Assembly (NCBI GenBank): GCA_947465645.1
Contig: CANIBQ010000007.1
Span: 1-64,000, forward strand
DNA length: 64,000 nucleotides
Direction: 5' to 3'
Source: Acidobacteriota bacterium
GTDB taxonomy: Bacteria > Acidobacteriota > Vicinamibacteria > Vicinamibacterales > UBA2999
The translations under genes were made by a program, and so were the position numbers. The notes under the pieces were generated by a model. The model was given only the letters and a program-made list of their open reading frames with translations. It was not told the origin of the DNA and searched no databases. The stretch's first letter is position 1. Every line of letters starts with the position of its first letter. Shown here in pieces: positions 24,022-33,581 of the stretch.

Positions 24022-24636
24022 TCAGCAGATGCCGGTGAGGTCCATGATGCGCACGCCGCGGCTGCCGTCGACCTCGATTTCGTAACGGATCCGCTGTCCC
24101 GCTTCATCGAGGATCATCAGCGACTGCTGGAAGTGGACGGCGCCCGGCGAGCCCGGCGGGCCCGTGGCTTCCAGGATGTACAGCCGGCTGTTGAGGAGGT
24201 GGATGGCGACGATGGTCACCGTCTGGTCGCGGTTGGTGATGTGCAGCTGGTGGCCGTCAATGCGGTCGATCTGGGCGAAGGCGTCGTAGGTAATCTCACC
24301 GCCCCGCTTCCGGAAGTTCCACGCTTCCCAGGCGATCGATCCCCGCACGTCCGACGGCTGGGTACCCGCGCCCTCGAAGGTCGCCACCGTGACCGAATAC
24401 CGGCGGGGCCCGTCCTGCACCGTGTAGACGCGCGCCGGCACCGGCTTGCCGCGCTGCGCCTGGTAGGTGGTTTCGCGAACCACCGGCTGCCCGGGGAAGT
24501 TGACGTGGAACCGGTCCGCCCGATTGGTGAACTCGATCCACTCCTGCGCGAAGGCCGGAACAGGCGCGGCCGCCGCCCACGTGAGGGCTGCGACCGTGCA
24601 TGCAATGGCGACCGGGAACCCGTTGGTGCGACCCAC
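24022..24636 (-). CDS. Small secreted protein, partner of the TonB receptor
   Basis: A 204-residue exported protein (signal peptide ending PAFAQ) with no domain I can name. It begins its mature part QEWIEFTNRADRFHVNFPGQP and ends RIMDLTGIC. A paralog at 45901-46482 shares this pattern throughout (QEWIEF, DRF..NFPGQP, TYDA.AQ.DRI.GH.LHITN, GAVHFQQSLMILD). GTG 24636 follows the TonB receptor stop by two bases, so the two genes are translationally coupled. The single C-terminal cysteine is conserved in both copies. Confidence 0.75.
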   Translation of the reverse strand: MGRTNGFPVAIACTVAALTWAAAAPVPAFAQEWIEFTNRADRFHVNFPGQPVVRETTYQAQRGKPVPARVYTVQDGPRRYSVTVATFEGAGTQPSDVRGSIAWEAWNFRKRGGEITYDAFAQIDRIDGHQLHITNRDQTVTIVAIHLLNSRLYILEATGPPGSPGAVHFQQSLMILDEAGQRIRYEIEVDGSRGVRIMDLTGIC

Positions 24637-24638
24637 GG

Positions 24639-27600
24639 CTAGAACAGGAACCGGATGGCAATCTGCGCCTCGCGCGCGTCGGTCGAGGTTTCGGAGATCC
24701 GGCCTGCGGTCGGAATCCGCGCGCCGGTTTCGTCGAACACCGCCTGTCCATCCGGATCGTTGAACGGGATCTCGAAGTTCGCCCTGTTCATCAGGTTGAA
24801 CACCTCGAACCGCAGCTGCACGCTCGTCCTGCCCGCCAGCCGCTGGGTCTTCACGATCGAGAAGTCCACCGTCGCGAAGCCGGGACCCTCGAGGATGTTG
24901 CGGCCCGCGTTGCCCCGGAAGCCGGCGCCGGGGAACGTGAAGGCGTTCACGTTGTACCAGTTCTCGGGCGTGCGGCCGCCCTGCGGTTCGAACGACGCGC
25001 CCGGTACCAGGTCGGGCCGGTTCACGTTGTCGGTGCTGCCATCGCGATCCGAATCGCCCGGGATGATCGGCGAGAACGGCACGCCGCTGGCGAACGTCGC
25101 GACGGTGCTGAACTGCCACCCCTGGACGAGTGGCGATCCGGTGAAGGGAAGGTCGTAGGACACGTTGACCACGGCGTTGTGCCGGACGTCGTAATCCGAG
25201 CGGCCCCAGTCGAGGTCCAGGTTGTACGGATCGAAGGTGCGCGCCTGGCCGTTCCTGAACTCCTGCCGGCCGCCCGAGCCCGACCGGTTGTCCTTGGAGT
25301 TGCCGAGGGTATACGAGGCCTGGAACTGCAGCCCGCGGGACTCTCGCTTCATCCAGCCCAGGCTGAAGCCGTTGTACTCGGAGTGGAAGCCCTGGAGGTT
25401 CATGCGCAGCGTCCCGAAGTTCGGGTTGCGCCGCACCGGGCCCGCTGGGAAGAACTGCCGTCCGTTGATGATCTGGGGCACGGCGATGTTGATGTCGCCC
25501 GAGCCCATCAGGTTGGTGCCGCGTGAGCCGATGTAGGAGGCGGTCACCGCGCTGTCCCAGGGCAACTGGCGCTGCACGCTCACGTTGTACTGGGTCATGT
25601 AGGTTTTCTTCAGGTCGAAGACGATCCCCTCGTTCTCCGGCACCCCGCCGCCGGCGACCGTCGCCAGGTTGATCGGCAGCACCGGCCTGGTGATGACCGC
25701 GCGGTCCACGAACGGCAGCGAGCGGAAGATCGGGCTCCTGTACTGATAGAAGAGCGGCTCCTCGTAGAAGATGCCGAACCCGCCGCGCACGGCCGTCGTC
25801 CCGCGGCCGCCTACGTTCCAGGCGAATCCAAGCCGCGGCGCGAACTGCGTCTTGGTCGGGTTCTTGAAGAGCGGGTCGCCCACGGTCACCGCGGCGTCGG
25901 TGAAGCTCCGCATGTTCGACACCTTGCTGTCGCGCTCGGTTGGCGTGGTCACGAACTCGTAGCGCACGCCGGCGTTCACCGTCAACTGGTCCGACAGCTT
26001 GATGTCATCCTGCAGCCAAGCGCCGATCAGGTTCTGCCGGTAGTGCCGCTCAAAATCGGAGCCGGGCTTGGCGATCTCGAATTGCTGCGTCACTCCCGTG
26101 AGGAAGTCCGAGACGCTGCGGAAGCGCAGGCGCCCGCGCGTGCGGCTCTCGGAGTTGCCGTCGTAGCGGAAGTTCTGCCAGTCCACGCCCACCTTGATCG
26201 CCTGTTTGCCGCGCACGACGAAGAGTTGATCGGTGAACTGGTACAGGTCCTGCCCGAACTGTTTCGGATTGGTGCGATCGGTGCCGATCTCGGTCAGGCC
26301 CGTCACCGCGAGCTCGCCGAACATCTGGCCTGGGACAAACGCGATGTCGGTGCGCGGGTCGAGCGGGTTGACGTCCTCGCGCGGCTTCGAGCGGTTGAGG
26401 CCGCCCCGCACCTCGTTGATCACCGACGAGGAGAAGATCTGGTGATACTCGACGGTCAGCACGTGCTTGGTGTTGGACACTCTGTTCGGCCACTCCGCGA
26501 AGTTCACCGGCTCGTCGCGCTGGGAATCGTCGAACAGGTAGCGGGCGAAGAGCGAGCTGTTCGGGGTGAACGAGTGGTCGACGCGGCCCATCCCGAAATC
26601 CTGGTTCGACTGGCGGTTCAGCACGCTCAGGTACTCGGCGACGCCGGTCGGCGCGCCGCTCGGGTCGCGAATGAGCGCGCCGTTGGCCACCGGAAACAGC
26701 GAGATGTACGGCTGGACGGCCGCCGGGATGGGGACCGCTGCCCGGCCCGGCAGGATGCCGCGCCGCGCGTCGTTGTCGAGGACCGTCGCCACCTGGGTGA
26801 TCCCCTTGTGCTCGCGAAGGCCTTCGTAACTGGAGAAGAAGAACGTCCGGTTCTGCACCAGCGGACCGCCAAATGATCCACCGAACTGGTTCCGCTGGAA
26901 GTCCGGCTTGTCGTCGTCAAAGAAGTTCTTCGCGTCGAGCGCGTCGTCCCTGAAGAACTCGAACGCCGATCCGGTGAACTGGTTGGTGCCTGACTTGGTG
27001 ACGACGTTGAAGACGCCGCCGCCGGCGCGCCCGTACTCGGCGCTCATGGCATTGGTGATGACGCGGAATTCCTTGATCGTTTCGACGCCGGTCATCACGC
27101 CGTTCGCGCTCGACGGCGTGTTGTTGAGCGCGTCGTTGTAGGCGGTGCCGTCGAGCGTGAACAGGTTGCTGCTCGGCCGCGATCCGGCAACCGAGATCTT
27201 GATGCCCTGGCCGACGTTGGACCCGTTGACGCTGCTGCGGCTCATCACCACGCCGGGCTGGAGCAGCGCGAGCTGCGAGAAGTCGCGGCCGTTGAGTGGC
27301 AACGCGCCGAGCTGCTGTGCGTTCACCACGTGGGAGATCGTTCCCGTGGTCGTCTCGACCAGCGGTGCGGCGGCGTCCACGCGGATCGACTCCGACAGGT
27401 TGCCGATGGTCATCTGGGTGTTGACCAGCGCGTCCTGGCCGACGGTCAGCGTAATGCCCGATCGGACCACGGTCTGGAAGCCCGAGAGCTGGGTGGTGAC
27501 TTCGTAGCGGCCCGAGGTCAGCAGCGGCACGCGATAGCGGCCGCCCTCGTCCGACACCACCGTTCGAGCCTGCCCGGTGTCCACGTTCTTGACGGTGACG

Positions 27601-27737
27601 GTGACGCCGGGCAGCACGGCGCCCGACGGGTCGGTGAGGGTGCCGAGAATCGTCCCGGTGGTGTCCTGCGCGTGCGCAGCCGCAACGGAGAGAAAAATGG
27701 TCACAAACGCGACGCGAACCGCGAGTCTGATCGTCAC
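24639..27737 (-). CDS. Oar-like TonB-dependent receptor
   Basis: A 1032-residue outer-membrane receptor. Signal peptide 1-24 (VAFVTIFLSVAAAHAQ), CarboxypepD_reg domain about 25-105 (GTILGTLTDPSGAVLPGVTV), plug about 115-235 (PLNGRDFSQLALLQPGV, GGVFNVVTKSGTNQ), then a long barrel ending in the C-terminal aromatic IAIRFLF. Acidobacteria carry many of these for importing large or scarce nutrients; the substrate is not evident. GTG at 27737 is chosen because GAGGAGG is placed five bases upstream; an ATG further up would add a repeat-encoded leader. Confidence 0.9.
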   Translation of the reverse strand: MTIRLAVRVAFVTIFLSVAAAHAQDTTGTILGTLTDPSGAVLPGVTVTVKNVDTGQARTVVSDEGGRYRVPLLTSGRYEVTTQLSGFQTVVRSGITLTVGQDALVNTQMTIGNLSESIRVDAAAPLVETTTGTISHVVNAQQLGALPLNGRDFSQLALLQPGVVMSRSSVNGSNVGQGIKISVAGSRPSSNLFTLDGTAYNDALNNTPSSANGVMTGVETIKEFRVITNAMSAEYGRAGGGVFNVVTKSGTNQFTGSAFEFFRDDALDAKNFFDDDKPDFQRNQFGGSFGGPLVQNRTFFFSSYEGLREHKGITQVATVLDNDARRGILPGRAAVPIPAAVQPYISLFPVANGALIRDPSGAPTGVAEYLSVLNRQSNQDFGMGRVDHSFTPNSSLFARYLFDDSQRDEPVNFAEWPNRVSNTKHVLTVEYHQIFSSSVINEVRGGLNRSKPREDVNPLDPRTDIAFVPGQMFGELAVTGLTEIGTDRTNPKQFGQDLYQFTDQLFVVRGKQAIKVGVDWQNFRYDGNSESRTRGRLRFRSVSDFLTGVTQQFEIAKPGSDFERHYRQNLIGAWLQDDIKLSDQLTVNAGVRYEFVTTPTERDSKVSNMRSFTDAAVTVGDPLFKNPTKTQFAPRLGFAWNVGGRGTTAVRGGFGIFYEEPLFYQYRSPIFRSLPFVDRAVITRPVLPINLATVAGGGVPENEGIVFDLKKTYMTQYNVSVQRQLPWDSAVTASYIGSRGTNLMGSGDINIAVPQIINGRQFFPAGPVRRNPNFGTLRMNLQGFHSEYNGFSLGWMKRESRGLQFQASYTLGNSKDNRSGSGGRQEFRNGQARTFDPYNLDLDWGRSDYDVRHNAVVNVSYDLPFTGSPLVQGWQFSTVATFASGVPFSPIIPGDSDRDGSTDNVNRPDLVPGASFEPQGGRTPENWYNVNAFTFPGAGFRGNAGRNILEGPGFATVDFSIVKTQRLAGRTSVQLRFEVFNLMNRANFEIPFNDPDGQAVFDETGARIPTAGRISETSTDAREAQIAIRFLF

Positions 27738-27753
27738 AGTACCTCCTCGATGT

Positions 27754-27780
27754 GTGCACCGTGCACGTGCACCGTGCACG
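27754..27780. repeat. Tandem 13-bp repeat (GTGCACCGTGCAC)
   Basis: Two head-to-tail copies of GTGCACCGTGCAC, each nearly self-complementary, lie in the leader of the TonB receptor gene, next to the stop of the gene upstream. They could form a small hairpin or cruciform. Confidence 0.7.
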
Positions 27781-27783
27781 GGT

Positions 27784-29955
27784 CTACTTCGCCAGCGGCG
27801 TGGGACGGACCTGGAACTTCACGACCTTGCTGGTGGTGCCTTTGCCGCCTTCCATGTGGAAGGGCGCCCTGGTGGCGTAGGTCGTCCAGATGCCTTTGCC
27901 TTTCCAGCCGGCGTTCGGATCGTCGATGCGGCCGTCGATCCCCTTGGCGTAGAAGCCCATGGGGTACGGGACGCGGAAGGACAGGAACTTGCCGTCAACC
28001 AGCGCGATCAGCGCTTCCGACTCGTTGCCGGTCACGAGCGACACGTTCTTGCCGACCCCGAGCATGTCAAAGCGATCCACGAAGTTGTAGTAGGCCTCGT
28101 CGGCGCTGGCCGAATCGACGGCGCCCTTGTAGTTGGGGCCAGGGAGCCGGTGGAGCGACCAGCCCTCCGGGCAGTGCTTGCCGGTCGCGGCCGGTCCGTT
28201 GAGCGGGCCCCTGCACTTGCGGCGGTCGAAGCTGGCAAGCTGCCCGCTCGAGAGCACCGTCCACACGACGTTGTTGCTGTCGACGTCCATGCCGCGCGGC
28301 CCGAATCCCTGCACTGGCGCCTTCGGCTCGTTGAAGGGGACTTCGTAGATCTCGGTCAGCGCCGTCTCGGTGGGATTGGACCCCGGCACCAGCCGCACGA
28401 CCGAGCCCGGCATGCCGGTGACCGATCCCCAGACCGAGCCATCCGAAGCGGGAGCGACGCCGTAGAACGGCGCGGCGATCCGCTTGTCCTTCGATGGGTC
28501 GATCGGCTGGTCGATCTCGACGTACGCGTCGCGCCTGCCGTTGCCGTTGGTGTCGAGCACGAACACCGTCCAGCCCTGCGCCTTCTGCTCGTCGCCCGTC
28601 TTGTCGTAGATGCGGGTGTCGAACCAGCCCTCGACCGGGCCGGCGCCGGTGAACCACAGGACGTCGTTGTCGTCGAAGTTCAGGTGATGCGTCCCGAAGC
28701 AGGTGTCGATCGTCTTGACCGTCTTCGTCTTCGGGTCGTACAACTGCATCTGGCGGTTGCTCTGGTTGAGCGGGAACGCCCTGGCCGACGGATGCTCGGA
28801 GCCCTGCTTGCAGAAGGATGCCGTCTGGCCCGGACGGATGCGTGCCGCGATCCAGACGCGCGCCTGCTTGTCCATCGCGAAGCTGTGCGCAACCGACTGG
28901 CTGGTCCAGATCCGCTCCTCACCCCAGTACGGCGACGGCGCTGCCGGCGGCGTGTCGGCGTCGCTCGGCGTCTTCGGGTCGCGCACCTGCAGCTTCACCT
29001 GCGAGGCCGCGTTGCGCGACGGCTCGACCACCGGCATGTAGTCGGCGCTGTTCTCGAGCGCCCCGTAGATCGGCCCGTTCGCGTTGACCGTCGGGTTGCG
29101 CTTGTCGGTGGCGATCTCGTCGTGCAGGTACGCCTTCGGATCCGCCCAGTCCCACATCGTGATGACGACGTTGCGCTCGCGGCCCTGCGGGCGTGGGGGA
29201 GCAGCGGCCGGCAGCTCGCCGGCGGCGATGCGGTCCGTCCAGTCCGCGTACATCGCCAGGGCCCGCCGCGCGCCCACCGCGTTCACCCGCGCCATCATCG
29301 TCGTCCCCGCCTGCCCTGCGGAAATGCGCCGCGTCCAGGCGTCGAAGGAGGAGTCGGACGCGGCGAGCGCCTTCGGAATCTCGCGCGTCGCCTTGTTCCC
29401 GAGTTGGTGGCAGCCCGTGCAGCCGTCGGTGTTGACGACGCTGCGGACCCATTCGCCCTGGCTCCTGATGTTGGAAGAGATGCCGTTGCCCGAGGGGCCC
29501 GTGCCTGGGAAGTCGCTCGCGGGCGGGAGCTGCAGGAGCGAGAACCAGTACTGCGGCGGGTAGTAGTCGGCCGCCGCCCTGGCGTCGGGCGCGGGCACCG
29601 CTTGCAGGTTCACCGTCCTGCCCGGCGCGCTCTGTGTCTTTGGCGAGTCGATCAGCCCGTAGCCCCGGACCCAGACGTCGTAGTTCGCCTTCGGCAGGTC
29701 GGGGACCAGGTACCGTCCCTGGTCGTCGGTGACAACGCTCTTGATCAGGCGCGTCGGCAAGTCGCGCGTTTCCGCGACCACCCAGACCCCGGCCTCCGGT
29801 CCGCGCGGCCCGGTCACGATGCCGCCGATGTCGTCGGTGTCCACGCCGACGGTCGGCGCAGGGGCCTGTCCGGCCCCCGTGCCGGTGAGCGCGCCTGCAA
29901 TGAGGAGCGCGAGGGTGAGTGGCGCGATTCCCCGGGAGAAGAGACGTCTGGTCAT
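27784..29955 (-). CDS. Secreted protein with CarboxypepD-like domain, heme motif and beta-propeller-like region
   Basis: A 723-residue exported protein (signal peptide 1-30). Residues about 42-120 form a carboxypeptidase-regulatory-like domain (IGGIVTGPRGPEAGVWVVAE, GRYLVPDLPKANYDV). A single CTGCH heme motif lies at 179-183, and the C-terminal two thirds carry repeated WD/NHL-like strands (VWIAARI, DDNDVLWFTGAG, DGSVWGSVTG, SNNVVWTVLSSG) as in virginiamycin-B-lyase-type propellers. A periplasmic redox or substrate-binding role is likely but not specific. ATG 29955 has GGAGG just upstream; the upstream frame lacks a signal peptide. Confidence 0.75.
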   Translation of the reverse strand: MTRRLFSRGIAPLTLALLIAGALTGTGAGQAPAPTVGVDTDDIGGIVTGPRGPEAGVWVVAETRDLPTRLIKSVVTDDQGRYLVPDLPKANYDVWVRGYGLIDSPKTQSAPGRTVNLQAVPAPDARAAADYYPPQYWFSLLQLPPASDFPGTGPSGNGISSNIRSQGEWVRSVVNTDGCTGCHQLGNKATREIPKALAASDSSFDAWTRRISAGQAGTTMMARVNAVGARRALAMYADWTDRIAAGELPAAAPPRPQGRERNVVITMWDWADPKAYLHDEIATDKRNPTVNANGPIYGALENSADYMPVVEPSRNAASQVKLQVRDPKTPSDADTPPAAPSPYWGEERIWTSQSVAHSFAMDKQARVWIAARIRPGQTASFCKQGSEHPSARAFPLNQSNRQMQLYDPKTKTVKTIDTCFGTHHLNFDDNDVLWFTGAGPVEGWFDTRIYDKTGDEQKAQGWTVFVLDTNGNGRRDAYVEIDQPIDPSKDKRIAAPFYGVAPASDGSVWGSVTGMPGSVVRLVPGSNPTETALTEIYEVPFNEPKAPVQGFGPRGMDVDSNNVVWTVLSSGQLASFDRRKCRGPLNGPAATGKHCPEGWSLHRLPGPNYKGAVDSASADEAYYNFVDRFDMLGVGKNVSLVTGNESEALIALVDGKFLSFRVPYPMGFYAKGIDGRIDDPNAGWKGKGIWTTYATRAPFHMEGGKGTTSKVVKFQVRPTPLAK

Positions 29956-30065
29956 CGAGGCCTCCTCCGTGTTGGCAGGACGGACAGTAGACCCGCAGGG
30001 CGGTCCTGTCAATTCAACCTTTGCGGCTCGGTGCCGATTGCAGGTGATCAGAGGGAAATCCTGAA

Positions 30066-32720
30066 GTGAACATGTCCGGGTTATTCAGCATCGGCGCCAA
30101 CTGGGCGCAGGGGATGATGTCCTCCGTCGGGCGGGGCTCGCGCTCGCGGAGTGCGGCCGGCGGGCTGAACCTCCGCACCGGTTCCGCCGGCAGCGTCGCC
30201 GCTGACAGCATCCGCGATCGCTTTCGCGGGGCGTCGGACGCGCTGCGGGCGGCCTTCTCTTCCTTCACCAGCCGAACCAAGCCCGTCTACACGACATCGT
30301 TGTCGTACACCGGTGCGGCCGCCAGGACCAGCGGTGTCGCGGCGCGCGTGATTGCGATCGACGACCCGTACTCGACCCTCACGGCCACGCTCGCGGTCAA
30401 CACGCAGGGAACCACGGTTCGATCGTCCTCGTCCGCGATTGGTCTCGACACCACCGCCGCGGCTTCGACGATCCAGTCAACCGGGGAGATCACGCCGGCG
30501 ACGACCTCCTACGGGTCGAGCACGCTGAACTTCGCGGGACCGGGGCAGGCATCCACCAGCACCGCGACGCTGAGCGGCACCTATACCGGCGTCAACACCG
30601 CCGCGGCCGCTACCTCACTGACCGTTGAAGTGACCAACGGAGCCACCCTCAACCCGCTGCTCGGCACCAACATCAACTTCGAAGTTCGCGACCAGGCGGG
30701 GACGGTGCTTTTCAGCTACGGCGGTAGCCTGCGGTCGGGCGAGTCGGTGTCGCTCGGCGCCGACATCGGGCTCTCGATCTCCTTCTCGACCGGAACGGTC
30801 CAGAGCAACCACACCGCGTCGACGACGGTCACGCACACCAACAACAGCGTCGACGGCACCGCCGTCTTCAACAACGCCAACCCCGCGCTGCGGCCGCAGT
30901 TCAACGGCGGCGCGCAGGTCACCGCTGGGTCGTTCTCGGTGAACGGCACGAGCATCACCGTCAACGCCGACGACAGCATCAACGCCGTCATCACGCGAAT
31001 CAACGCGTCGGCCGCGGGGGTCACGGCGACGTTGAACAACGACCGCATCACGCTGGCCAGCAACACCAGCTCCGAGGACGACATCGTCCTGGCCGGCGAC
31101 ACCTCCGGATTTCTGAGTGCGACAAGGCTGTCCGGGGCCACAACCGCGCGAGGGAACGTCCGCGACGACCAGCAAGCGCTGTCCGACGTGGCGGAGTTGA
31201 GCGGCGTGACCAACGGTTCGTTCAGCGTGAATGGCGTGTCGATCTCGGTGGATGCCAGCCAGGACACCGTGGCGTCGATCGTCAGCCGGGTCAACAGTGC
31301 CGGCGCCGGCGTGACGGCGAGCTACGACAGCGCCACCGACAGGCTGGTATTCACGCCGGACGTCGCGGGGGCGGCGCTGGCGCTGGAGGGCGATACGTCG
31401 GGCTTCCTCGCCGCCGCCAACGTGGCAGGCGGAACGACCGGCACGCGCGTCAACGCCGACGGGGCGTTCAACGCCGCCGGGGTGAGCGGCCCGCAGTTCG
31501 ACCCTGGACTCTCGGTCCAGGCGGGAAGCTTTTCGGTCAACGGGGTCGCCATCGCCGTCGCGGCCGATGACACCCTCAATACCGTGCTCGCGAAGATCAC
31601 CGCGTCGGCGGCCGGCGTCACCGCGACCTACGACGCCGCCACCGAGAAGGTGACGCTCGCGTCCAACTCCGGGACAGACCCGATCGCCCTGACGGGCGAC
31701 ACGTCCGGCTTCCTGGCCGCGGTGAAGCTGGACGGAACGGCGCAGGCGGCGGTCGCGCCCCGCACGCTCTCCGCCTTTGGCACCGCGTTGGGCTCGATCG
31801 CCGAGTACTCGACCGTCCAGGCAGGGACGCTCACCGTCAACGGCAACCAGATCGCGATCGATCCCGCAACCACCACCGCGCGAAGCCTGGTGTCCGCGCT
31901 GAACGCGACGGCCGACGTGACTGCAACGCTCGACGAAACGACGGGAGCCATCACGATCTCCGCGCGTGAAATGGGCGGCACGATGACCGTGGCGGACACC
32001 TCCGGGGTGCTGGCGGCGCTGGGCATCAACGCCGGCAGCTACACCGGCGCCGTGGCGGCGACCACGGTCGTGGAAACGCAGACCGGCACGGTGGCCGTCA
32101 CCAACTCGAAGGAAGTCGCAGCGAAAGCGGCCGCTGCCATCAAGGAATTGAATGCGGCGGTGAAGGCGGTCGGTGCGGACGCAGCCGGCTCGCCCGCCTT
32201 TGGCGCCGATGTGCAGGCCGCGCTTCAGGGCGCTCTCGATTCGCTGAGCGCCGCGGGCATGAAGGGCCTCAGCCTGACCGGTCAGGGCGGCGACTCCCAG
32301 GTGACGGTGGACGCCGACGCGCTTGCCGCGTCCTTGAACCGGTTTGCCAACGAGGCGGAGCTCGATTCCGCCGTTCAGCGTGTGCTCGGACGCTTCACCG
32401 AGCAGCTCGCCGAGTCGGCTGCCACGCGTGCGTCCGAGCCGGCGGCCGGTGATCAGGCGAGGCAGTTGCTCACGGTCGAGCACACGCAGGCCGCGCTCTT
32501 CTCGCTGGCGCCGATACGTCCCCGTACTCCTGACGCCGCCGCACGGATTCGCAGTGCGACGCCAGACCTGCGGCGGGCAGAGTGGAAGCGGGCGGACCAC
32601 GCCGACATCGAGGAGCGCCGCCCGGGCCCGCTGTCCCGGACCGATCCCCTGCGTTCGATGCTGGATCTGTTTGGAGAAAGAGCGCCGGCGACCGGTCGCT
32701 CTTCCTGGTGGCGCTGGTAG
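30066..32720 (+). CDS. Protein with four flagellar hook-IN-type repeats
   Basis: An 884-residue threonine/serine/alanine-rich protein. Four repeats of about 75 residues begin near 281, 378, 484 and 585, each with GSFSVNG.[ST]I or GTLTVNG.QI, then D.SIN..I..IN...AGVTAT, then a DTSGFL or DTSGVL ending. This is the Flagellin_IN (hook-IN) motif of FliD/FlgK/flagellins. The first 60 residues and last 90 are basic or helical (coiled-coil-like RFTEQLAESAATRA). There is no signal peptide and no flagellar gene nearby. It may be a hook-associated or filament-cap-like surface protein. GTG 30066 fits the weak GAGGG upstream; ATG 30072 is the alternative. Confidence 0.75.
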   Translation: MNMSGLFSIGANWAQGMMSSVGRGSRSRSAAGGLNLRTGSAGSVAADSIRDRFRGASDALRAAFSSFTSRTKPVYTTSLSYTGAAARTSGVAARVIAIDDPYSTLTATLAVNTQGTTVRSSSSAIGLDTTAAASTIQSTGEITPATTSYGSSTLNFAGPGQASTSTATLSGTYTGVNTAAAATSLTVEVTNGATLNPLLGTNINFEVRDQAGTVLFSYGGSLRSGESVSLGADIGLSISFSTGTVQSNHTASTTVTHTNNSVDGTAVFNNANPALRPQFNGGAQVTAGSFSVNGTSITVNADDSINAVITRINASAAGVTATLNNDRITLASNTSSEDDIVLAGDTSGFLSATRLSGATTARGNVRDDQQALSDVAELSGVTNGSFSVNGVSISVDASQDTVASIVSRVNSAGAGVTASYDSATDRLVFTPDVAGAALALEGDTSGFLAAANVAGGTTGTRVNADGAFNAAGVSGPQFDPGLSVQAGSFSVNGVAIAVAADDTLNTVLAKITASAAGVTATYDAATEKVTLASNSGTDPIALTGDTSGFLAAVKLDGTAQAAVAPRTLSAFGTALGSIAEYSTVQAGTLTVNGNQIAIDPATTTARSLVSALNATADVTATLDETTGAITISAREMGGTMTVADTSGVLAALGINAGSYTGAVAATTVVETQTGTVAVTNSKEVAAKAAAAIKELNAAVKAVGADAAGSPAFGADVQAALQGALDSLSAAGMKGLSLTGQGGDSQVTVDADALAASLNRFANEAELDSAVQRVLGRFTEQLAESAATRASEPAAGDQARQLLTVEHTQAALFSLAPIRPRTPDAAARIRSATPDLRRAEWKRADHADIEERRPGPLSRTDPLRSMLDLFGERAPATGRSSWWRW

Positions 32721-32769
32721 AGAGATCGATCAGTCGCGGTGCGGGGCGCAGAGCATACCGTTGTTGTAG

Positions 32770-33471
32770 TTATCGAGCTGGCGGTGCAGCGGCTCGCCCA
32801 CCTTCCACGCAAAGCTGGCGGCGTGCACCTTCGTCCACCCGTCACCCCACAAGGGTCTCTTCCTCTTCGCCCGCCTTGCCGACATGCTCGGGTCGAGACG
32901 GCCCGACATCCCGCTGCTGGTGGTGCAATCGGGCCACAGCGGCGGATCGCTGAACGCCATTCCCGGCGTCGACTTCAGCCGCTACCCGCAGATCATGGCG
33001 GCCCCGCCGGTGGCGACGCCCGCCGAGTACTTCGCGCTGACGCGGCTGCTGCTGGTGCCGTCGGTCTGGGACGAACCGTTCGGCCGCGTCGCCGCCGAGG
33101 CGATGATCAACGCGGTGCCGCCGCTCGTCAGCAACCGCGGATCGCTCCCGCACGTGCTGGGTGGGGACTTCAGCGCCGGCGGCGGCGGATGCGTGCTCCC
33201 GATTCCCGACTCGATGACGCCCGACACCACGCGGCTGCCGAGCGAGCGGGACGTTCAGCCGTGGTACGACGCGGTCTGCCGGCTCTGGGACGACACCGCG
33301 CTCTACCAGTCGGTCGCGGCGCGCGCATTCCAGATCGCCGAAGAGCGATACAGCGAGGCGGTCTCACGCCGCAGGCATGTCGACTACTTCACATCGCTCG
33401 TCCCGGGATGCGATCCGCTCTCCCCGACGTCTCCGTCAATCGCACAGGTTGTGCCACGAGACCGCACGTGA
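32770..33471 (+). pseudogene. Truncated GT4-type glycosyltransferase (C-terminal half)
   Basis: The frame after a stop at 32767-32769 reads TFVHPSPHKGLFLFARLADM and continues as the C-terminal Rossmann domain of a GT4/GT-B glycosyltransferase: LLVVQSGH, LLLVPSVWDEPFGRVAAEAM (the nucleotide-sugar E-x7-E motif), then PPLVSNRGSLPHVLGG. The N-terminal acceptor domain is missing, and no good start codon precedes the homologous part; ATG 32884 would remove the conserved VHPSPHKG segment. I read it as a 5'-deleted gene abutting the hook-IN protein. Confidence 0.7.
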
Positions 33472-33568
33472 ATGTCGGCAACGTTTTCCGCGCGTTCCTC
33501 CGGTGTGTTCCGGCGGGCGCGCGTCGCTGATCGGCAAAACCGTCAGCGAACGCACGAAAATGCGGGAT

Positions 33569-33574
33569 TACACT
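33569..33574 (+). promoter_or_regulatory. Candidate -10 (TACACT) before the LigJ-like gene
   Basis: TACACT ends seven bases before ATG 33582, with no ribosome-binding sequence in between, which fits a leaderless transcript for the first gene of the aromatic-acid island. Confidence 0.35.
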
Positions 33575-33581
33575 GTTGCGC

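Noticed and set aside
30066..32720. Calling the gene fliD or flagellin
   Set aside because: Hook-IN repeats alone do not define FliD or flagellin and no flagellar neighbours exist.
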